A stretch of 64,000 nt of DNA from Fulvimarina sp. (GCA_002700095.1 PACL01000039.1:62001-126000), one strand, 5' to 3'; positions 27,909 through 37,529 are shown, numbered from the stretch's first letter. Program-made: numbers and translations. The notes: a model not told the origin generated them from the sequence alone.

Positions 27909-29525
27909 ATGTCCGTCAAAGCCAACGCCACGCCGCTGCCCGACCGGGTGAAGATCCGCCGTGCCCTGATCTCGGTCTCCGACAAGTCCGGCCTCGAGGA
28001 CTTCGCCAGGGGTCTTTCCGACTTCGGGATCGAGCTGGTCTCGACCGGCGGAACGCGCCAGGCGCTCACCGAGGCGGGCCTTGCCGTCCGCGACGTTTCC
28101 GAACTGACCGGCTTTCCCGAGATCATGGACGGCCGCGTGAAGACGCTGCATCCGGGCGTCCATGGCGGCCTTCTCGGCATTCGCGACGATGCGGCCCATG
28201 CCCGCGCCATGGAGGAGCACGGCATCGCCGGCATCGACCTCCTCGTCGTCAACCTCTACCCCTTCGAGGCGACGCGGGCCTCCGGCGCTTCACGTGAAAC
28301 CATCGTCGAGAACATCGACATCGGCGGGCCGGCGATGATCCGTGCCGGCGCCAAGAACCACGGCTATGTCGCCGTCGTCGTCGATCCGGCCGACTATGGC
28401 GACGTGCTCGCCGCCCTCAAGGACACCGGCGGCGAGACGGGGATCGCCCTGCGCCGCGACCTCGCCGGCCGTGCCTATGCCCGCACCGCCGCCTATGACG
28501 CGGCGGTCTCGGCCTGGTTCGCCGAGAGCCTCGGCGAGACGACGCCGAAGCGGGTCGCCATCGCCGGCGAACTCGCCGAGCCGCTGCGCTACGGCGAGAA
28601 CCCGCACCAGTGGGCGGGTTTCTACCGCACCGGCGAGGCCCGGCCGGGCGTTGCCACGGCCCGGCAGGTGCAGGGCAAGGCGCTCTCCTACAACAATATC
28701 AACGACACTGACGCCGCCTTCGAGCTGGTCGGCGAGTTCGACCCCGCCCGGACCGCGGCGGTGGCGATCATCAAGCACGCCAATCCCTGCGGCGTTGCCG
28801 AAGGGGCCGACCTCGTCTCGGCCTACCGCGCGGCCCTCGCCTGCGACCCGGTCTCGGCTTTCGGCGGCATCGTCGCGCTCAACCGCCGGCTCGATGCGGC
28901 AAGCGCCGAAGCGATCGTCCAGGTGTTTACCGAGGTGATCATCGCGCCGGAGGCCGACGACGAGGCGATCGCCATCGTCGCCGCCAAGAAGAACCTCCGC
29001 CTGCTCCTCACCGGCGGCCTGCCGGACCCCCGCGCGCCGGGGCGCTTCGTGAAGTCCGTCGCCGGTGGCCTGCTCGTCCAGTCCCGCGACAACGGCGTCG
29101 TCGACGATCTCGACCTGAAGGTCGTGACGACGCGCGCGCCGAGCGAGGCGGAGCTCTCGGATCTGCGCTTTGCCTTCCGCGTCGCCAAGCACGTGAAGTC
29201 CAACACCATCGTCTATGCCAAGGGCGGGGCGACGGTGGGCATCGGCGCGGGGCAGATGAGCCGGGTCGATTCGGCCCGGATCGCGGCGCGCAAGGCCGAG
29301 GACGCGGCGCGGGCGATCGGCGCCGACAAGCCCGCGACGATCGGCTCGGTGGTCGCATCCGACGCCTTCTTCCCGTTTGCCGACGGGCTCCTGTCGGCGG
29401 TGGAGGCAGGCGCCACGGCTGTGATCCAGCCCGGCGGCTCGATGCGCGACGACGAAGTCATCGCCGCGGCAAACGAGCATGGCATCGCCATGGTGCTGAC
29501 GGGGATGCGGCACTTCCGGCATTGA
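27909..29525 (+). CDS. purH: Bifunctional AICAR transformylase / IMP cyclohydrolase
   Basis: 538 aa. Last two steps of purine synthesis: formylation of AICAR and cyclisation to IMP. N-terminal MGS-like IMPCH domain ([56 protein letters not shown]) and C-terminal AICARFT domain ([62 protein letters not shown]). ATG 27909 begins the conserved region; earlier codons in the frame are not family-like. Complete, with no unusual residue. Confidence 0.98.
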   Translation: MSVKANATPLPDRVKIRRALISVSDKSGLEDFARGLSDFGIELVSTGGTRQALTEAGLAVRDVSELTGFPEIMDGRVKTLHPGVHGGLLGIRDDAAHARAMEEHGIAGIDLLVVNLYPFEATRASGASRETIVENIDIGGPAMIRAGAKNHGYVAVVVDPADYGDVLAALKDTGGETGIALRRDLAGRAYARTAAYDAAVSAWFAESLGETTPKRVAIAGELAEPLRYGENPHQWAGFYRTGEARPGVATARQVQGKALSYNNINDTDAAFELVGEFDPARTAAVAIIKHANPCGVAEGADLVSAYRAALACDPVSAFGGIVALNRRLDAASAEAIVQVFTEVIIAPEADDEAIAIVAAKKNLRLLLTGGLPDPRAPGRFVKSVAGGLLVQSRDNGVVDDLDLKVVTTRAPSEAELSDLRFAFRVAKHVKSNTIVYAKGGATVGIGAGQMSRVDSARIAARKAEDAARAIGADKPATIGSVVASDAFFPFADGLLSAVEAGATAVIQPGGSMRDDEVIAAANEHGIAMVLTGMRHFRH

Positions 29526-29547
29526 GGAGGCGGAGCGTCGGGCGAGA

Positions 29548-29949
29548 TCACGGATCGAAGGGCTTGAGAGCGGGAAGCTCGCGTGTCTCCTGACCGCCTT
29601 GCCGCGCCAGGCGAGAGATCCTCGTTCCATCCAGAGCCATGACGATGTGCGCGCCGGGCTGGGCATAGGCGAGCTTATCGACGATGTCGGGGACACGCTC
29701 CAGCATAGTCCGGCGCTTGTTGTGCGGGAGCGCGATTACGGCGATGCTCCTGCCGGCAAGGCTCTGCTGGCTGGCCATGTTCTTGTCGTTGGTGAGAAGA
29801 ACGTCGTATCCGGCTCGTTCGACGGCAGACAGCAGGTCTCCGTTCGTCAGCCCGGCCCACGTCTTGTCGAACCGGTAGGTGTCGATGCCATCGCGGCGCA
29901 GGGCCGGGACGAGATGGCGTGGAACGCCCTCGTCGAGAACCACCTTCAT
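29548..29949 (-). CDS. DUF5615 PIN-like toxin
   Basis: 133 aa. Begins [34 protein letters not shown] and has the conserved [15 protein letters not shown], the arrangement of acidic residues (Asp in LDEG, Asp in LTNDKN) seen in the DUF5615 PIN-like family. These proteins are predicted metal-dependent RNases paired with DUF433 proteins. The start overlaps the DUF433 stop by 4 bp. The C-terminal ~20 residues after [14 protein letters not shown] look less conserved. It is convergent with purH, 22 bp away. Confidence 0.8.
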   Translation of the reverse strand: MKVVLDEGVPRHLVPALRRDGIDTYRFDKTWAGLTNGDLLSAVERAGYDVLLTNDKNMASQQSLAGRSIAVIALPHNKRRTMLERVPDIVDKLAYAQPGAHIVMALDGTRISRLARQGGQETRELPALKPFDP

Positions 29950-30179
29950 GCGGCGACGGGTTTGGCGATCACGCCGGGGGAAAGCTCCAGGACACGGACG
30001 ACGTCTTCCCGGTCGAGTGTCTGATATTCGTCGAGGATCTCGGCGAGGGACAAACCGTCAGCCAGATTCTCGAACAGCACTTCGACGGGAACCCGAGTTT
30101 CGCGGAACACCGCGCGACCACCCATGATGTCGGGGTTGCGCACGATGAGTTCGTCAAGGGTGGGGGCTTCGGCAGTCAT
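29946..30179 (-). CDS. DUF433 antitoxin
   Basis: 77 aa. The DUF433 fold is clear: IVRNPDIMGGRAVFRETRVPVEVLFENLADGLSLAEILDEYQTLDREDVVRVLEL, a winged-helix-like domain that serves as the antitoxin for PIN-like DUF5615 proteins. It precedes and overlaps its toxin (ATGA), the classical antitoxin-first order with translational coupling. Autoregulation is likely but no operator was recognised upstream. Confidence 0.85.
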   Translation of the reverse strand: MTAEAPTLDELIVRNPDIMGGRAVFRETRVPVEVLFENLADGLSLAEILDEYQTLDREDVVRVLELSPGVIAKPVAA

Positions 30180-30445
30180 CGTCGACTTCTCCGTGGCAAC
30201 GAACCGTCCGGCAGGATCGCGCTGCGGCGTCCACGTCGCAAGATATCGGGCCGGAAAAGCCGGCGAGCAAGGCCTGTCTGGCGCGCGCCGCCTGCGACCA
30301 TGGCTGCGGGTGAGACCAAGTCAGACCGTCGGCCCCGGTCTTTGACCGGCGCCAAGGGGTCTACGCTCAATCTCCGCGCGGGCTTCATACCACAGCCCGG
30401 GGTCATTCTCCCGGCCTTGTGGGTATCAGACCCCACCCCTGCCGT

Positions 30446-30826
30446 TCAGGCCAGCGCCCGTTCCGGCGCCAGGAACGCTCGCAGGCCGCTCTCGAGGGAT
30501 TTCCGGTCGAAGGGCTTGTGGAGATAGCCCTCGACGCCGGCCCGTTTCAGCCGGGTCATCAGGCCGAGATTGGCCTCGACGATCATCGCGACGACGTGCA
30601 TCGAACTGCCCGCCCGCTCGCGCAGCCGCTTGATCTCGTCGACGACGGTCTTGTCCTGGGGGCTCGCGGCGACGATCAGGATGTCCGGCGCGCCGTGGCT
30701 GTCGATCCAGCCGAACGCCTCGGCCGGCGTCTCCAGCGTGTCGACGTCGAGCCCGTCGCGGCTGAGGAGCCGGAAGGCGATCTTCCGGATGACCGGAGCC
30801 TCGTCGATGATCAGGCAGGTCTTCAA
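30446..30826 (-). CDS. Degenerate receiver-domain protein lacking the phospho-acceptor Asp
   Basis: 126 aa from TTG 30826, which has GGAGG 8 bp upstream; an ATG just before gives a three-codon peptide. A stand-alone receiver fold: LIIDEAPVIRKIAFRLL with acidic pair D8-E9, then PDILIVAASP, in which the residue aligning with the phosphorylated Asp is Ala53, VAMIVEA in place of the Thr/Ser switch region, and the conserved Lys in YLHKPFD. Without Asp53 it cannot be phosphorylated in the usual way, so it may act as a decoy or adaptor. It lies downstream of chpT on the same strand with 358 bp between, including a CtrA-box-like site. Role inferred only. Confidence 0.8.
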   Translation of the reverse strand: MKTCLIIDEAPVIRKIAFRLLSRDGLDVDTLETPAEAFGWIDSHGAPDILIVAASPQDKTVVDEIKRLRERAGSSMHVVAMIVEANLGLMTRLKRAGVEGYLHKPFDRKSLESGLRAFLAPERALA

Positions 30827-31184
30827 GGCTTCATCCTCCGACGCGGGCGGTCCCGATGCGAAACAGGCGAGAGGCGGCGCAGCGACGGCTGGCATCGCCC
30901 TGCGAGCGGGAGCCCTTCGACGTCCGCGCGACGCGATTCCGCTTCCGCGATGCCGGATCGGGGCCGCGAAGACGCGAGCGCACCTCTCGAGTGACGCCAA
31001 GGTAACGTTACGGCTTTGCCAGAGCGTTCAGGAAGATGGCTAACGCAGGGTAAATCGGTGCGAGCATGCCGGGGAGCCGGCAATTGCGGGCGGCAGGCGA
31101 CCTTGCGCAGGCGCCCCGCCGCTCGCCGCCTGCGGGCCGCGGCGCCTGCCGGTCGCGCCAGTCGCCGACGGTTGTTCGCGAAGA
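30827..31184. other. Spacer between chpT and the degenerate receiver gene
   Basis: 358 bp without a gene. It holds a CtrA-box-like sequence (31040-31054) and a perfect 10-bp palindrome GTAACGTTAC at 31002-31011, both suited to a promoter for the minus-strand receiver gene. Confidence 0.5.
31040..31054 (-). promoter_or_regulatory. Candidate CtrA box upstream of the receiver gene
   Basis: Minus strand reads TTTA-CCCTGCG-TTAG, one mismatch in each half from the CtrA consensus TTAA-N7-TTAA, and nearly identical to the site at 38432-38446 upstream of ctrA (TTTA-CCCTGCC-TTAA). It lies about 214 bp upstream of the TTG start. Confidence 0.5.
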
Positions 31185-31835
31185 TCAGGCGGCGGCTTCG
31201 GCCGGCTTCGGGGCGAGCCGGAACACCACCTGCTCATCGGTCTTCTCATAGGTGACGGCAAGGCCCGATTCCTCGGCGAGGAAGAGCGTGTAGTAGGGCT
31301 GGATCGCCTGGGCATCCAGCGCCTCATCGGCGTTCACCCCGTCGAGCATCTGGACGAGGCGCTGCTGCAGGCGGATGCGCTGGCCGGTGGCGCTGATCGT
31401 CGCGCCGAAAGGCTCGATGCTGTCGATCATCACCTTGACCTCGCCGCCGCGGCTGATCGAGGCGCTGGCCATGACGACGAGATTGAGGACGATCTTGGCG
31501 CAGTTCTTCGGCACGTAGCCGGGCTCGCCTTCCCAGACGAGATTCGGCTTCTCGTGCGCCATGTAGCCGGTCGCGACCGTCCTGGCGTCGTTGAGATCGA
31601 TCGTCGCGGTCTGCGATCCGGCGGCGCCGAAGGCGATGCGGGCGAATTGCAGCTTGGCGACGGCCGCCTTCAGCGAGGAGCGCACCAGCTCCATGGATTC
31701 CTTGTCGCCGGGCATGTCGTCGAGGAGCTCGAGCCCACTCTGGATGCCGAAGACGGGGGAGATGATGTCGTGGCAAAGGCGGCTCGACAGAAGCGCCGCA
31801 AGATCCGCCGCGGAGATGGAGGGCAGGCTGGTCAT
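31185..31835 (-). CDS. chpT: Histidine phosphotransferase ChpT
   Basis: 216 aa from ATG 31835. The H-box SSRLCHDIISPVFGIQSGLELL places the conserved His at residue 22 in the dimerisation helix, followed by a degenerate ATPase-like domain (PKNCAKIVLNLVVMASASISRGGEVKVMID) lacking nucleotide-binding motifs, as in Caulobacter ChpT. It relays phosphate from CckA to CtrA and CpdR. ctrA itself is in this window at 37530, and eipA is directly divergent. The C-terminus carries a receiver-contacting beta sheet (PYYTLFLAEESGLAVTYEKTDEQVVFRL). Confidence 0.93.
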   Translation of the reverse strand: MTSLPSISAADLAALLSSRLCHDIISPVFGIQSGLELLDDMPGDKESMELVRSSLKAAVAKLQFARIAFGAAGSQTATIDLNDARTVATGYMAHEKPNLVWEGEPGYVPKNCAKIVLNLVVMASASISRGGEVKVMIDSIEPFGATISATGQRIRLQQRLVQMLDGVNADEALDAQAIQPYYTLFLAEESGLAVTYEKTDEQVVFRLAPKPAEAAA

Positions 31836-32141
31836 GGGCACACCTTGGCTCGGGTCAGCTCGTCTGGAAGGGCGAATCATCGCCGGTTGCATCGTCGGAC
31901 CATGATTCCGCGGCGCCGGGAGGTCAACCGAGGCGCCGGCAGGCGATGGGTCCGCGATGGGCTCGAAGGCCCTTCGGAAGCACCGGTCGCCATCACCGGA
32001 GAGCCGGCGGGAACAGGAAAGTTCGGGTTCTTTGCGATCCATTAGTCATTCGGAAACCACGATCGGATCAAATTGCGCGGGAATGGGACGAACACGTCCC
32101 TCCCGGGGCCGACACGGCCTCTTACGCGAAAGGAATGGATC
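31836..32141. other. Divergent chpT / eipA regulatory region
   Basis: 306 bp without a gene. It must hold the promoters of both flanking genes. Despite the cell-cycle context, no TTAA-N7-TTAA CtrA site was found in it by eye. Confidence 0.5.
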
Positions 32142-32732
32142 ATGCGCTCGATCATCGGGACGTTCCGCACTCTTCTCGCCGCCGCTTGCCTCAGCCTTGC
32201 GGCGATCGGCATCCTCGCCAGCCCCGCCGCTGCCCAAGCCGTCGGGCGCAACGGCTACACCATGGACGAGGTGATCAATACCGGCCAGCAGTTCTTCGGC
32301 TCGACGTCGGGCGGGCTTGCCCAGCTGATCGAGCGGGCCTTCCAGAGCTACGGCCTGCCGAACGGCTACATCCTCGGCCAGGAAGCCTCCGGCGCCTTCT
32401 TCGGCGGCCTGCGCTTCGGCGAGGGCACGCTGTTCACCAAGAATGCCGGGCAGCGCAAGATCTTCTGGCAGGGCCCTTCGCTCGGCTTCGACGTCGGCGG
32501 CGACGGCGCCCGCACCATGATGCTGGTCTACAACCTGCCGTCGGTCGAGTCCGTCTTCGGCCGCTTCGGCGGCGTCTCGGGCAGCGCCTATCTCGTCGGC
32601 GGCGTCGGCATGACGGTGCTGGCGCGCGACAACGTCCTGCTGGTCCCGGTGAAGACCGGCGTCGGCGCCCGGCTCGGCCTCAATCTCGGCTATCTGAAGC
32701 TGACGCCGATGCCGACCTGGAACCCCTTCTGA
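32142..32732 (+). CDS. eipA: DUF1134 periplasmic protein (EipA-like)
   Basis: 196 aa from ATG 32142 with AAAGGA upstream. A signal peptide (FRTLLAAACLSLAAIGILASPAAAQA) precedes the DUF1134 domain: TMDEVINTGQQFFGSTSGGLAQLIERAFQSYGLPNGYILGQEASGAFFGGLRFGEG, then the glycine-rich FDVGGDGARTMMLVYNLP and SGSAYLVGGVGMTVL. The Brucella homologue EipA is a periplasmic protein needed for envelope integrity and is reported to be CtrA-controlled. Divergence from chpT fits a cell-cycle/envelope link. Confidence 0.9.
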   Translation: MRSIIGTFRTLLAAACLSLAAIGILASPAAAQAVGRNGYTMDEVINTGQQFFGSTSGGLAQLIERAFQSYGLPNGYILGQEASGAFFGGLRFGEGTLFTKNAGQRKIFWQGPSLGFDVGGDGARTMMLVYNLPSVESVFGRFGGVSGSAYLVGGVGMTVLARDNVLLVPVKTGVGARLGLNLGYLKLTPMPTWNPF

Positions 32733-32996
32733 TCCCATCTCTCGCCGCGCATCGCGGCGGGTCGCAACCGGGATTTGCCTACTACTCGGCGCCGGAACCG
32801 CAAGCGCGGTCCGGCGCTTCTGCATGGGCCGGGTCCGGCGAGGCCCGTCCGCCGGCATGGGGCGAGGCCGCGATGTGCTCCGTGACGAATTCACCATAGG
32901 GCGTTGCTTTTATGTCCCTTCGCGCCGCCGAGACGCGCATCGGACGCGCAAATGTTCTATATGTCCTCGCGAAGGACGTGAATTTCCGGAACTTCG

Positions 32997-34406
32997 ATGA
33001 TCGCCACCGCCCTCACATTCGTGTCCGGCTTCCTGACTGCGACACTGATCGCCCTCGTGATCGCGCCGCTGTTCTGGTCGCGGTCCCGGCGTCTCGCTCT
33101 CAGGGAGTACCGGGCCGCCATTCCGGCCACGGCGCGGGAGATCCGCGCCAGCCTCGATCACGTCCGGGCCGAGGCGGCCCAGGCTGCCCGGCGCCGCGAG
33201 ATCAAGGCCGAGGCGGAGATGGAGAAGGCCGCCCTGGCGCGGGCCGAGGCCGGCCGCGTCGCCGGCGAGAATGCCGAGCTGCGCGCCCGCAACACCGTCC
33301 TCGTCGAAAGCCTCGCCCATACGACGGCGGAGCTCGAGGAGGCGAGCGAGCAGATGGCGATCCGTGACGCCGAGATCGAGGAGCTCGACGCCGAGCTGCG
33401 CGCCGTGCGCCACGATCTCGACATCCGCTCGGACGAACTCGAGGCGCTGGCCGCGCGGTTCACCGATCTCGGCGCCATCGCCGACGAGCGCAAGACGATG
33501 ATCGTCGATCTCGAGACGCGGCTGGAGGATCTCTCCGATGCGCTGCGCGAGGCCGAGCGCAGCCGCCGGGAGGCGAGCCATGCGGTCGAGCGGCTGCGCG
33601 GCGAGGTCGCGTCCCTCGAGGCGCATCTCGGCAAGGAGAAGAACGCCGTGAAGCGGCTCGACGAGAAGGCGGCGCGGCTGGCGGCGCAGCTGTCGGAGCG
33701 CGACGAGCAGGTCGCCCGGCTGCTCGGCGAGACGGCGGCGAGCGCCGCGGCCCTCGGCGTCTCCCAGCATCATGGCGCGTCCGGCGATGCCGGCTCCGGT
33801 GGCGCGTCGGAGGACGATCTTTCGGGCGAACGACGGCTGCGGCTGCGCCCGGCCGTGCGGCCCGCCTTCGGCCGGCGCAGCGAAGAGGCGGAGGCGGCGG
33901 AACTCGCCGCCCGCACGGCCACGACGCGGACTGCCGTCGCCAATGCAGCCGCCAGTGTCGCCGCAGAACCGGCGGCGAAGCCAGCCGCCGCCGCCGTTCC
34001 GGCCAGGCAGCCGGCCGCTGCCAGCGCAGCGCACGCCGCGCCGCGGGCGCCTGCCTCAACGGCAGGCGTTCCCGGTGCCGCCGATGGAGCCGCCGCCGCG
34101 ACGCCGTCCGGCGAGGGCGCTGCGGCAGCGCCGACGGCCTCGCTCGCCGCAAGCCTCGGCCTTGCCGCCAAGCCCGATTTTCCCGACGATCTCGACGACG
34201 AAGGCGTGCGGCAGAAGGTCGGCGAACTCGCCGCCCGGGTCATCGCGCTCACCGCCGAGAAGGAGGGGCCGCGCTCCCCCCTCGACGCCATCCTGTCGTC
34301 CGAGACCTCGCCGGCCGAGGCCGGAGCGCGGGACGGCTCGCAGCCCTCGCTCGCCGACCGGGTCCGCAGGATCCGCGACGAGGCGCGCGATCACGCCGCC
34401 GAATAG
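32997..34406 (+). CDS. Membrane-anchored coiled-coil protein
   Basis: 469 aa, not assigned to a named family. One N-terminal membrane helix ([27 protein letters not shown]) is followed by a basic stretch ([15 protein letters not shown]), a long heptad-like coiled coil to about residue 255 (for example [32 protein letters not shown]), an Ala/Pro-rich linker (residues ~300-385) and a C-terminal helical region with LASSLGL-like and [21 protein letters not shown] segments. Topology suggests the bulk lies in the cytoplasm. It may organise envelope or division proteins; that is inference from its shape and from the chpT-eipA neighbourhood. Its end overlaps the convergent methyltransferase gene by 16 bp. 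Confidence 0.75.
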   Translation: MIATALTFVSGFLTATLIALVIAPLFWSRSRRLALREYRAAIPATAREIRASLDHVRAEAAQAARRREIKAEAEMEKAALARAEAGRVAGENAELRARNTVLVESLAHTTAELEEASEQMAIRDAEIEELDAELRAVRHDLDIRSDELEALAARFTDLGAIADERKTMIVDLETRLEDLSDALREAERSRREASHAVERLRGEVASLEAHLGKEKNAVKRLDEKAARLAAQLSERDEQVARLLGETAASAAALGVSQHHGASGDAGSGGASEDDLSGERRLRLRPAVRPAFGRRSEEAEAAELAARTATTRTAVANAAASVAAEPAAKPAAAAVPARQPAAASAAHAAPRAPASTAGVPGAADGAAAATPSGEGAAAAPTASLAASLGLAAKPDFPDDLDDEGVRQKVGELAARVIALTAEKEGPRSPLDAILSSETSPAEAGARDGSQPSLADRVRRIRDEARDHAAE

Positions 34407-35245
34407 AGCCGCGACAGCACGATTGCCGCGCTCGTCGCGACATTGAGACTGTCGATCCCCGGCGCCATCGCGATCCGCACCGTCTCGCAGCGTTCCATGA
34501 GCGCCTCCGGCAGGCCGCGGCCCTCGCTGCCGAGAAGCAGCGCGATGCCCGGCCGGGGCACGAATCCGGACAGATCGCTCGTGCCGCGCGGCGACAGCGC
34601 GACGGGGTGGTGGCCGGAGACCTCCAGCGCCGGGACGATCGCCTCGATCGCCGCCCCGTGATGCCAGGGCAGCGTCAGGGTGGTCCCGACCGAGACGCGA
34701 ATCGCCTTGCGGTAGAGCGGGTGGCAGGAGGTGGCGTCGAGGACGACGCCGGATGCGCCGAAGGCAGCGGCATTGCGGAAGATCGCGCCGACATTGTCGT
34801 GATTGGCGAGGCCGACGGCGACGACCAGCGGGCCGCCATGCCGGCGCGCCGCGAGGAGAAGGTCGGCGAGCCCGCCGGTCTCTTCTCGCTCGGCCTCTTC
34901 GCCGGAAGCCTCGCGTTCGACGCCGTGGGCGAGGACGCCGCGATGGATGGCGAAACCTGCTACCTCGTCCATCACCGCGCGGTCGGTGACATAGACCGGC
35001 ACGTCGGCGGGAACGCGGGCGAGCCGTTCGGCGATCCCTTCCAGGCGGCTGTTCAGGACGAACAGGCTGGTCGGCCGGAAGCGGGCCGATTTCAAGAGGT
35101 GGTCGAGAACGACGGTGCCCTCGGCGATGAAGCCGCCGCCGCCGATGCGGTCGCGCTCGCGGATGTCGCCATAGTCGGCGACGCGCGGATCGTCGGCATC
35201 GGTGATCTGGATGAGCCGGGCGGCGATGTCTGGGTGAAGAGCCAT
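34391..35245 (-). CDS. TrmH/SpoU family RNA 2'-O-methyltransferase
   Basis: 284 aa. N-terminal L30e-like substrate domain ([30 protein letters not shown]) and SpoU SPOUT domain with its three motifs: [46 protein letters not shown] and [20 protein letters not shown]. It uses SAM to methylate a ribose 2'-OH in rRNA or tRNA; the exact target cannot be told from the sequence. A 17-residue acidic insert ([17 protein letters not shown]) lies between the two domains. It is divergent from hisA. Confidence 0.9.
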   Translation of the reverse strand: MALHPDIAARLIQITDADDPRVADYGDIRERDRIGGGGFIAEGTVVLDHLLKSARFRPTSLFVLNSRLEGIAERLARVPADVPVYVTDRAVMDEVAGFAIHRGVLAHGVEREASGEEAEREETGGLADLLLAARRHGGPLVVAVGLANHDNVGAIFRNAAAFGASGVVLDATSCHPLYRKAIRVSVGTTLTLPWHHGAAIEAIVPALEVSGHHPVALSPRGTSDLSGFVPRPGIALLLGSEGRGLPEALMERCETVRIAMAPGIDSLNVATSAAIVLSRLYSAA

Positions 35246-35347
35246 GGCCGATGTTATCGGAACGGCGATGCGGAATTAAGGCCTTCGGTCGCCGGCACGC
35301 GCGTCCCGCCCCGGTCGCGCCGGCATCTCCCTCTTGCGGCGATCCGG

Positions 35348-35365
35348 CCGGCAGGGCAGAGGGGG
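35348..35365. repeat. Fragment of the palindromic intergenic element
   Basis: CCGGCAGGGCAGAGGGGG matches one arm of the elements at 42083-42128 and 42239-42288 (CCCGGCAGGGCAGAGGGG). The stem-loop half is missing. It lies between the methyltransferase gene and hisA. Confidence 0.6.
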
Positions 35366-35485
35366 CTATCCTTGCGGAGCGCCGCAGCCCGGTTGCCGGA
35401 GTTTTCTGACCGGGCGGGCGCATCCGCTCCTCCTCGCGGTGCCGGGCCGGCGCCGGACGCGTCATCGAACAGCGAGACCCCAGCC

Positions 35486-36223
35486 ATGATCCTGTTTCCC
35501 GCGATCGATCTGAAGGACGGCGCCTGCGTGCGTCTGAAGCTCGGCCTGATGGAGGAGGCGACGGTCTACAACGCCGACCCTGCGGGCCAGGCGAAGGCCT
35601 TCCGGGACGTCGGCTTCAGCCATCTCCATGTCGTCGACCTCAACGGCGCCTTCGCCGGCCGGGCGGTCAACGACGATGCGGTCGACGCCATCCTCGCCGC
35701 CGTCGGCAAGGAGATGAAGGTGCAGCTCGGCGGCGGCATCCGGACGATGGAGGACATCGAGCGCTGGCTGGCCAAGGGGCTTTCGCGGGTCATCCTCGGC
35801 ACCGTGGCGGTGCGTGATCCCGATCTCGTGAAGGCGGCAGCCGGGCGCTTTCCCGGCCAGATCGCCGTCGGCATCGACGCCAAGGGCGGCAAGGTGGCCG
35901 TCGAGGGCTGGGCCGAGACGTCGGAGCTGACCGCCGTCGACCTCGCCAGGCGCTTCGAGGACGCCGGCGTCGCGGCGATCATCTACACCGACATCGACCG
36001 GGACGGGGTTCTGGCCGGCATCAACTGGGACGCGACCATCGACCTCGCCGAGGCGGTGTCGATCCCGGTGATCGCCTCCGGCGGCCTCGCCTCGATCGCC
36101 GACGTCGTCCGCATGACGATGCCGGATGCGGCGAGGCTCGAGGGGGCGATTTCGGGGCGGGCGCTCTATGACGGCCGGCTCGATGCGGCCGAGGCGCTGA
36201 AGGTGCTTGCCGGCGAGGCGTAG
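35486..36223 (+). CDS. hisA: Phosphoribosylformimino-AICAR-P isomerase HisA
   Basis: 245 aa. TIM-barrel isomerase of histidine synthesis (ProFAR to PRFAR). Catalytic Asp in [14 protein letters not shown] (residue 8) and second Asp in [13 protein letters not shown]; phosphate-binding loops [25 protein letters not shown] and [13 protein letters not shown]. Complete. Other his genes (hisH, hisF, hisE) are not adjacent, so hisA stands alone between an RNA methyltransferase and mbfA. Confidence 0.96.
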   Translation: MILFPAIDLKDGACVRLKLGLMEEATVYNADPAGQAKAFRDVGFSHLHVVDLNGAFAGRAVNDDAVDAILAAVGKEMKVQLGGGIRTMEDIERWLAKGLSRVILGTVAVRDPDLVKAAAGRFPGQIAVGIDAKGGKVAVEGWAETSELTAVDLARRFEDAGVAAIIYTDIDRDGVLAGINWDATIDLAEAVSIPVIASGGLASIADVVRMTMPDAARLEGAISGRALYDGRLDAAEALKVLAGEA

Positions 36224-36354
36224 CTTTTGCGGACGGGCGGCCGAGGCGGGGCCGCTTCGGAGAGGCCATGAGCCGGCGCGCCGGGGGACGACGCGCCGAC
36301 GATGCCTCGATTGGGGCACGACGCCTCTGGCATGGGCGAGGATGAATCGCTAGA

Positions 36355-36370
36355 TTGGAATTATTCTAAA
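36355..36370 (+). promoter_or_regulatory. Candidate Irr-binding (ICE) box upstream of mbfA
   Basis: TTGGAATTATTCTAAA, an imperfect palindrome whose right half (TTCTAAA) is the perfect iron-control-element half-site and whose left half differs at two positions. It lies 49 bp upstream of the mbfA ATG. In Bradyrhizobium and Agrobacterium, mbfA is repressed by Irr at such a box under low iron, so the position and sequence agree. Confidence 0.7.
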
Positions 36371-36418
36371 TCATAGGCGCGATGGCCCTGCCGGCGCGTC
36401 TGCCATTGCGAGGTCGTC

Positions 36419-37396
36419 ATGCTCTCCTTCGCCCCCGGCCGCCGCCGCTTCTCCGACCTGTCCGAACGCGAGATCCTGGCGCTCGCCATCTCCGCCGAAG
36501 AGGACGACGGGCGGATCTATGCCAGCTATGCCGAGCGGCTGGAGGCCGATTATCCGGCGAGCGCCGGCATCTTCCGCGAGATGGCCAAGGAGGAGGACGG
36601 CCATCGACGGGCGCTGATCGCCGAGCACGAGCGGCGCTTCGGGCCGACCATCCCGCTGATCCGGCGCGAGCATGTCGCCGACTACGTCTCCCGCCAGCCT
36701 GTCTGGCTGGTCGAAAATCTCGGGCTGGAGCGTATCCGGGCGCAGGCCGAGCGGATGGAGAAGGACGCCGCGCGCTTCTACGAGGTGGCGGCGCAGCGCA
36801 GCACCGACGCCGGCACGCGTCGCCTGCTCGGCGATCTCGCGGCCGCCGAGCGGGAGCACGAGCACAGGGCCGAGGAACTGGCCGAGCAGAATCTCGGCGG
36901 CGAGAGCCGGGAGACGGAGGACAGGACCGCCCGGCGTCAGATGATTCTCACCTTCGTCCAGCCGGGTCTTGCCGGCCTGATGGACGGCTCGGTTTCGACG
37001 CTGGCGCCGATCTTCGCCACCGCCTTCGCCACCCGGGACCCGCATACGACGCTGCTCGTCGGCCTTGCCGCCGCCGTCGGCGCCGGCATTTCCATGGGCT
37101 TCACCGAGGCGGCCCATGACGACGGCAAGCTTTCGGGACGCGGCTCGCCGATCAAGCGGGGCCTGGCCTCCGGCATCATGACGACCGTCGGCGGCCTCGG
37201 CCACGCGCTGCCCTACCTCATTCCGGATTTCTGGACCGCGACGGCCCTCGCCTTCGTCATCGTCTTCCTGGAGCTCTGGGCGATCGTCTGGATCCAGCAC
37301 CGCTTCATGGAGACGCCGGTCTGGCGCGCCGCGATGCAGGTGGTCGTCGGCGGGGCGCTGGTGCTCGCAGCCGGCGCGGCGATCGGGGCCGGGTGA
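36419..37396 (+). CDS. mbfA: Membrane-bound ferritin / iron exporter MbfA
   Basis: 325 aa. A two-domain fusion: an N-terminal ferritin-like (rubrerythrin) diiron domain with Glu motifs AISAEEDDGRIY, EMAKEEDGHRRAL, EKDAARFYEVAAQ and AAEREHEHRAEEL, and a C-terminal VIT1/CCC1 transporter domain of about five helices (GLAGLMDGSVSTLAPIFATAFA, ISMGFTEAAHDDGKLSGRGSP). MbfA exports iron from the cytosol and protects against iron plus peroxide. A candidate Irr box lies 49 bp upstream, indicating expression when iron is plentiful. Followed by a terminator shared with ctrA. Confidence 0.95.
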   Translation: MLSFAPGRRRFSDLSEREILALAISAEEDDGRIYASYAERLEADYPASAGIFREMAKEEDGHRRALIAEHERRFGPTIPLIRREHVADYVSRQPVWLVENLGLERIRAQAERMEKDAARFYEVAAQRSTDAGTRRLLGDLAAAEREHEHRAEELAEQNLGGESRETEDRTARRQMILTFVQPGLAGLMDGSVSTLAPIFATAFATRDPHTTLLVGLAAAVGAGISMGFTEAAHDDGKLSGRGSPIKRGLASGIMTTVGGLGHALPYLIPDFWTATALAFVIVFLELWAIVWIQHRFMETPVWRAAMQVVVGGALVLAAGAAIGAG

Positions 37397-37453
37397 CGAG
37401 ACCGGGGCGGCGGCCGGGCAGGATCTCGTCGTCCGACTGAAGCTCTCAACGGA

Positions 37454-37487
37454 AGACGCCGCGCCTCCGGGTGGAAGCGCGGCGTTT
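37454..37487. terminator. Bidirectional terminator between mbfA and ctrA
   Basis: ACGCCGCGC (37456-37464) pairs perfectly with GCGCGGCGT (37477-37485) around a 12-nt loop, with TTTC after it on the plus strand and CTTCC on the minus strand. The genes converge here (mbfA ends 37396, ctrA ends 37530), so it can end both transcripts. Confidence 0.7.
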
Positions 37488-37529
37488 CAGAGATTGTTGG
37501 GCCCAGCCGGCCTTGCGGCCGGCGGAATA

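Noticed and set aside
31836..32141. CtrA box between chpT and eipA
   Set aside because: Expected from Brucella, but no TTAA-N7-TTAA or one-mismatch form was found by eye.
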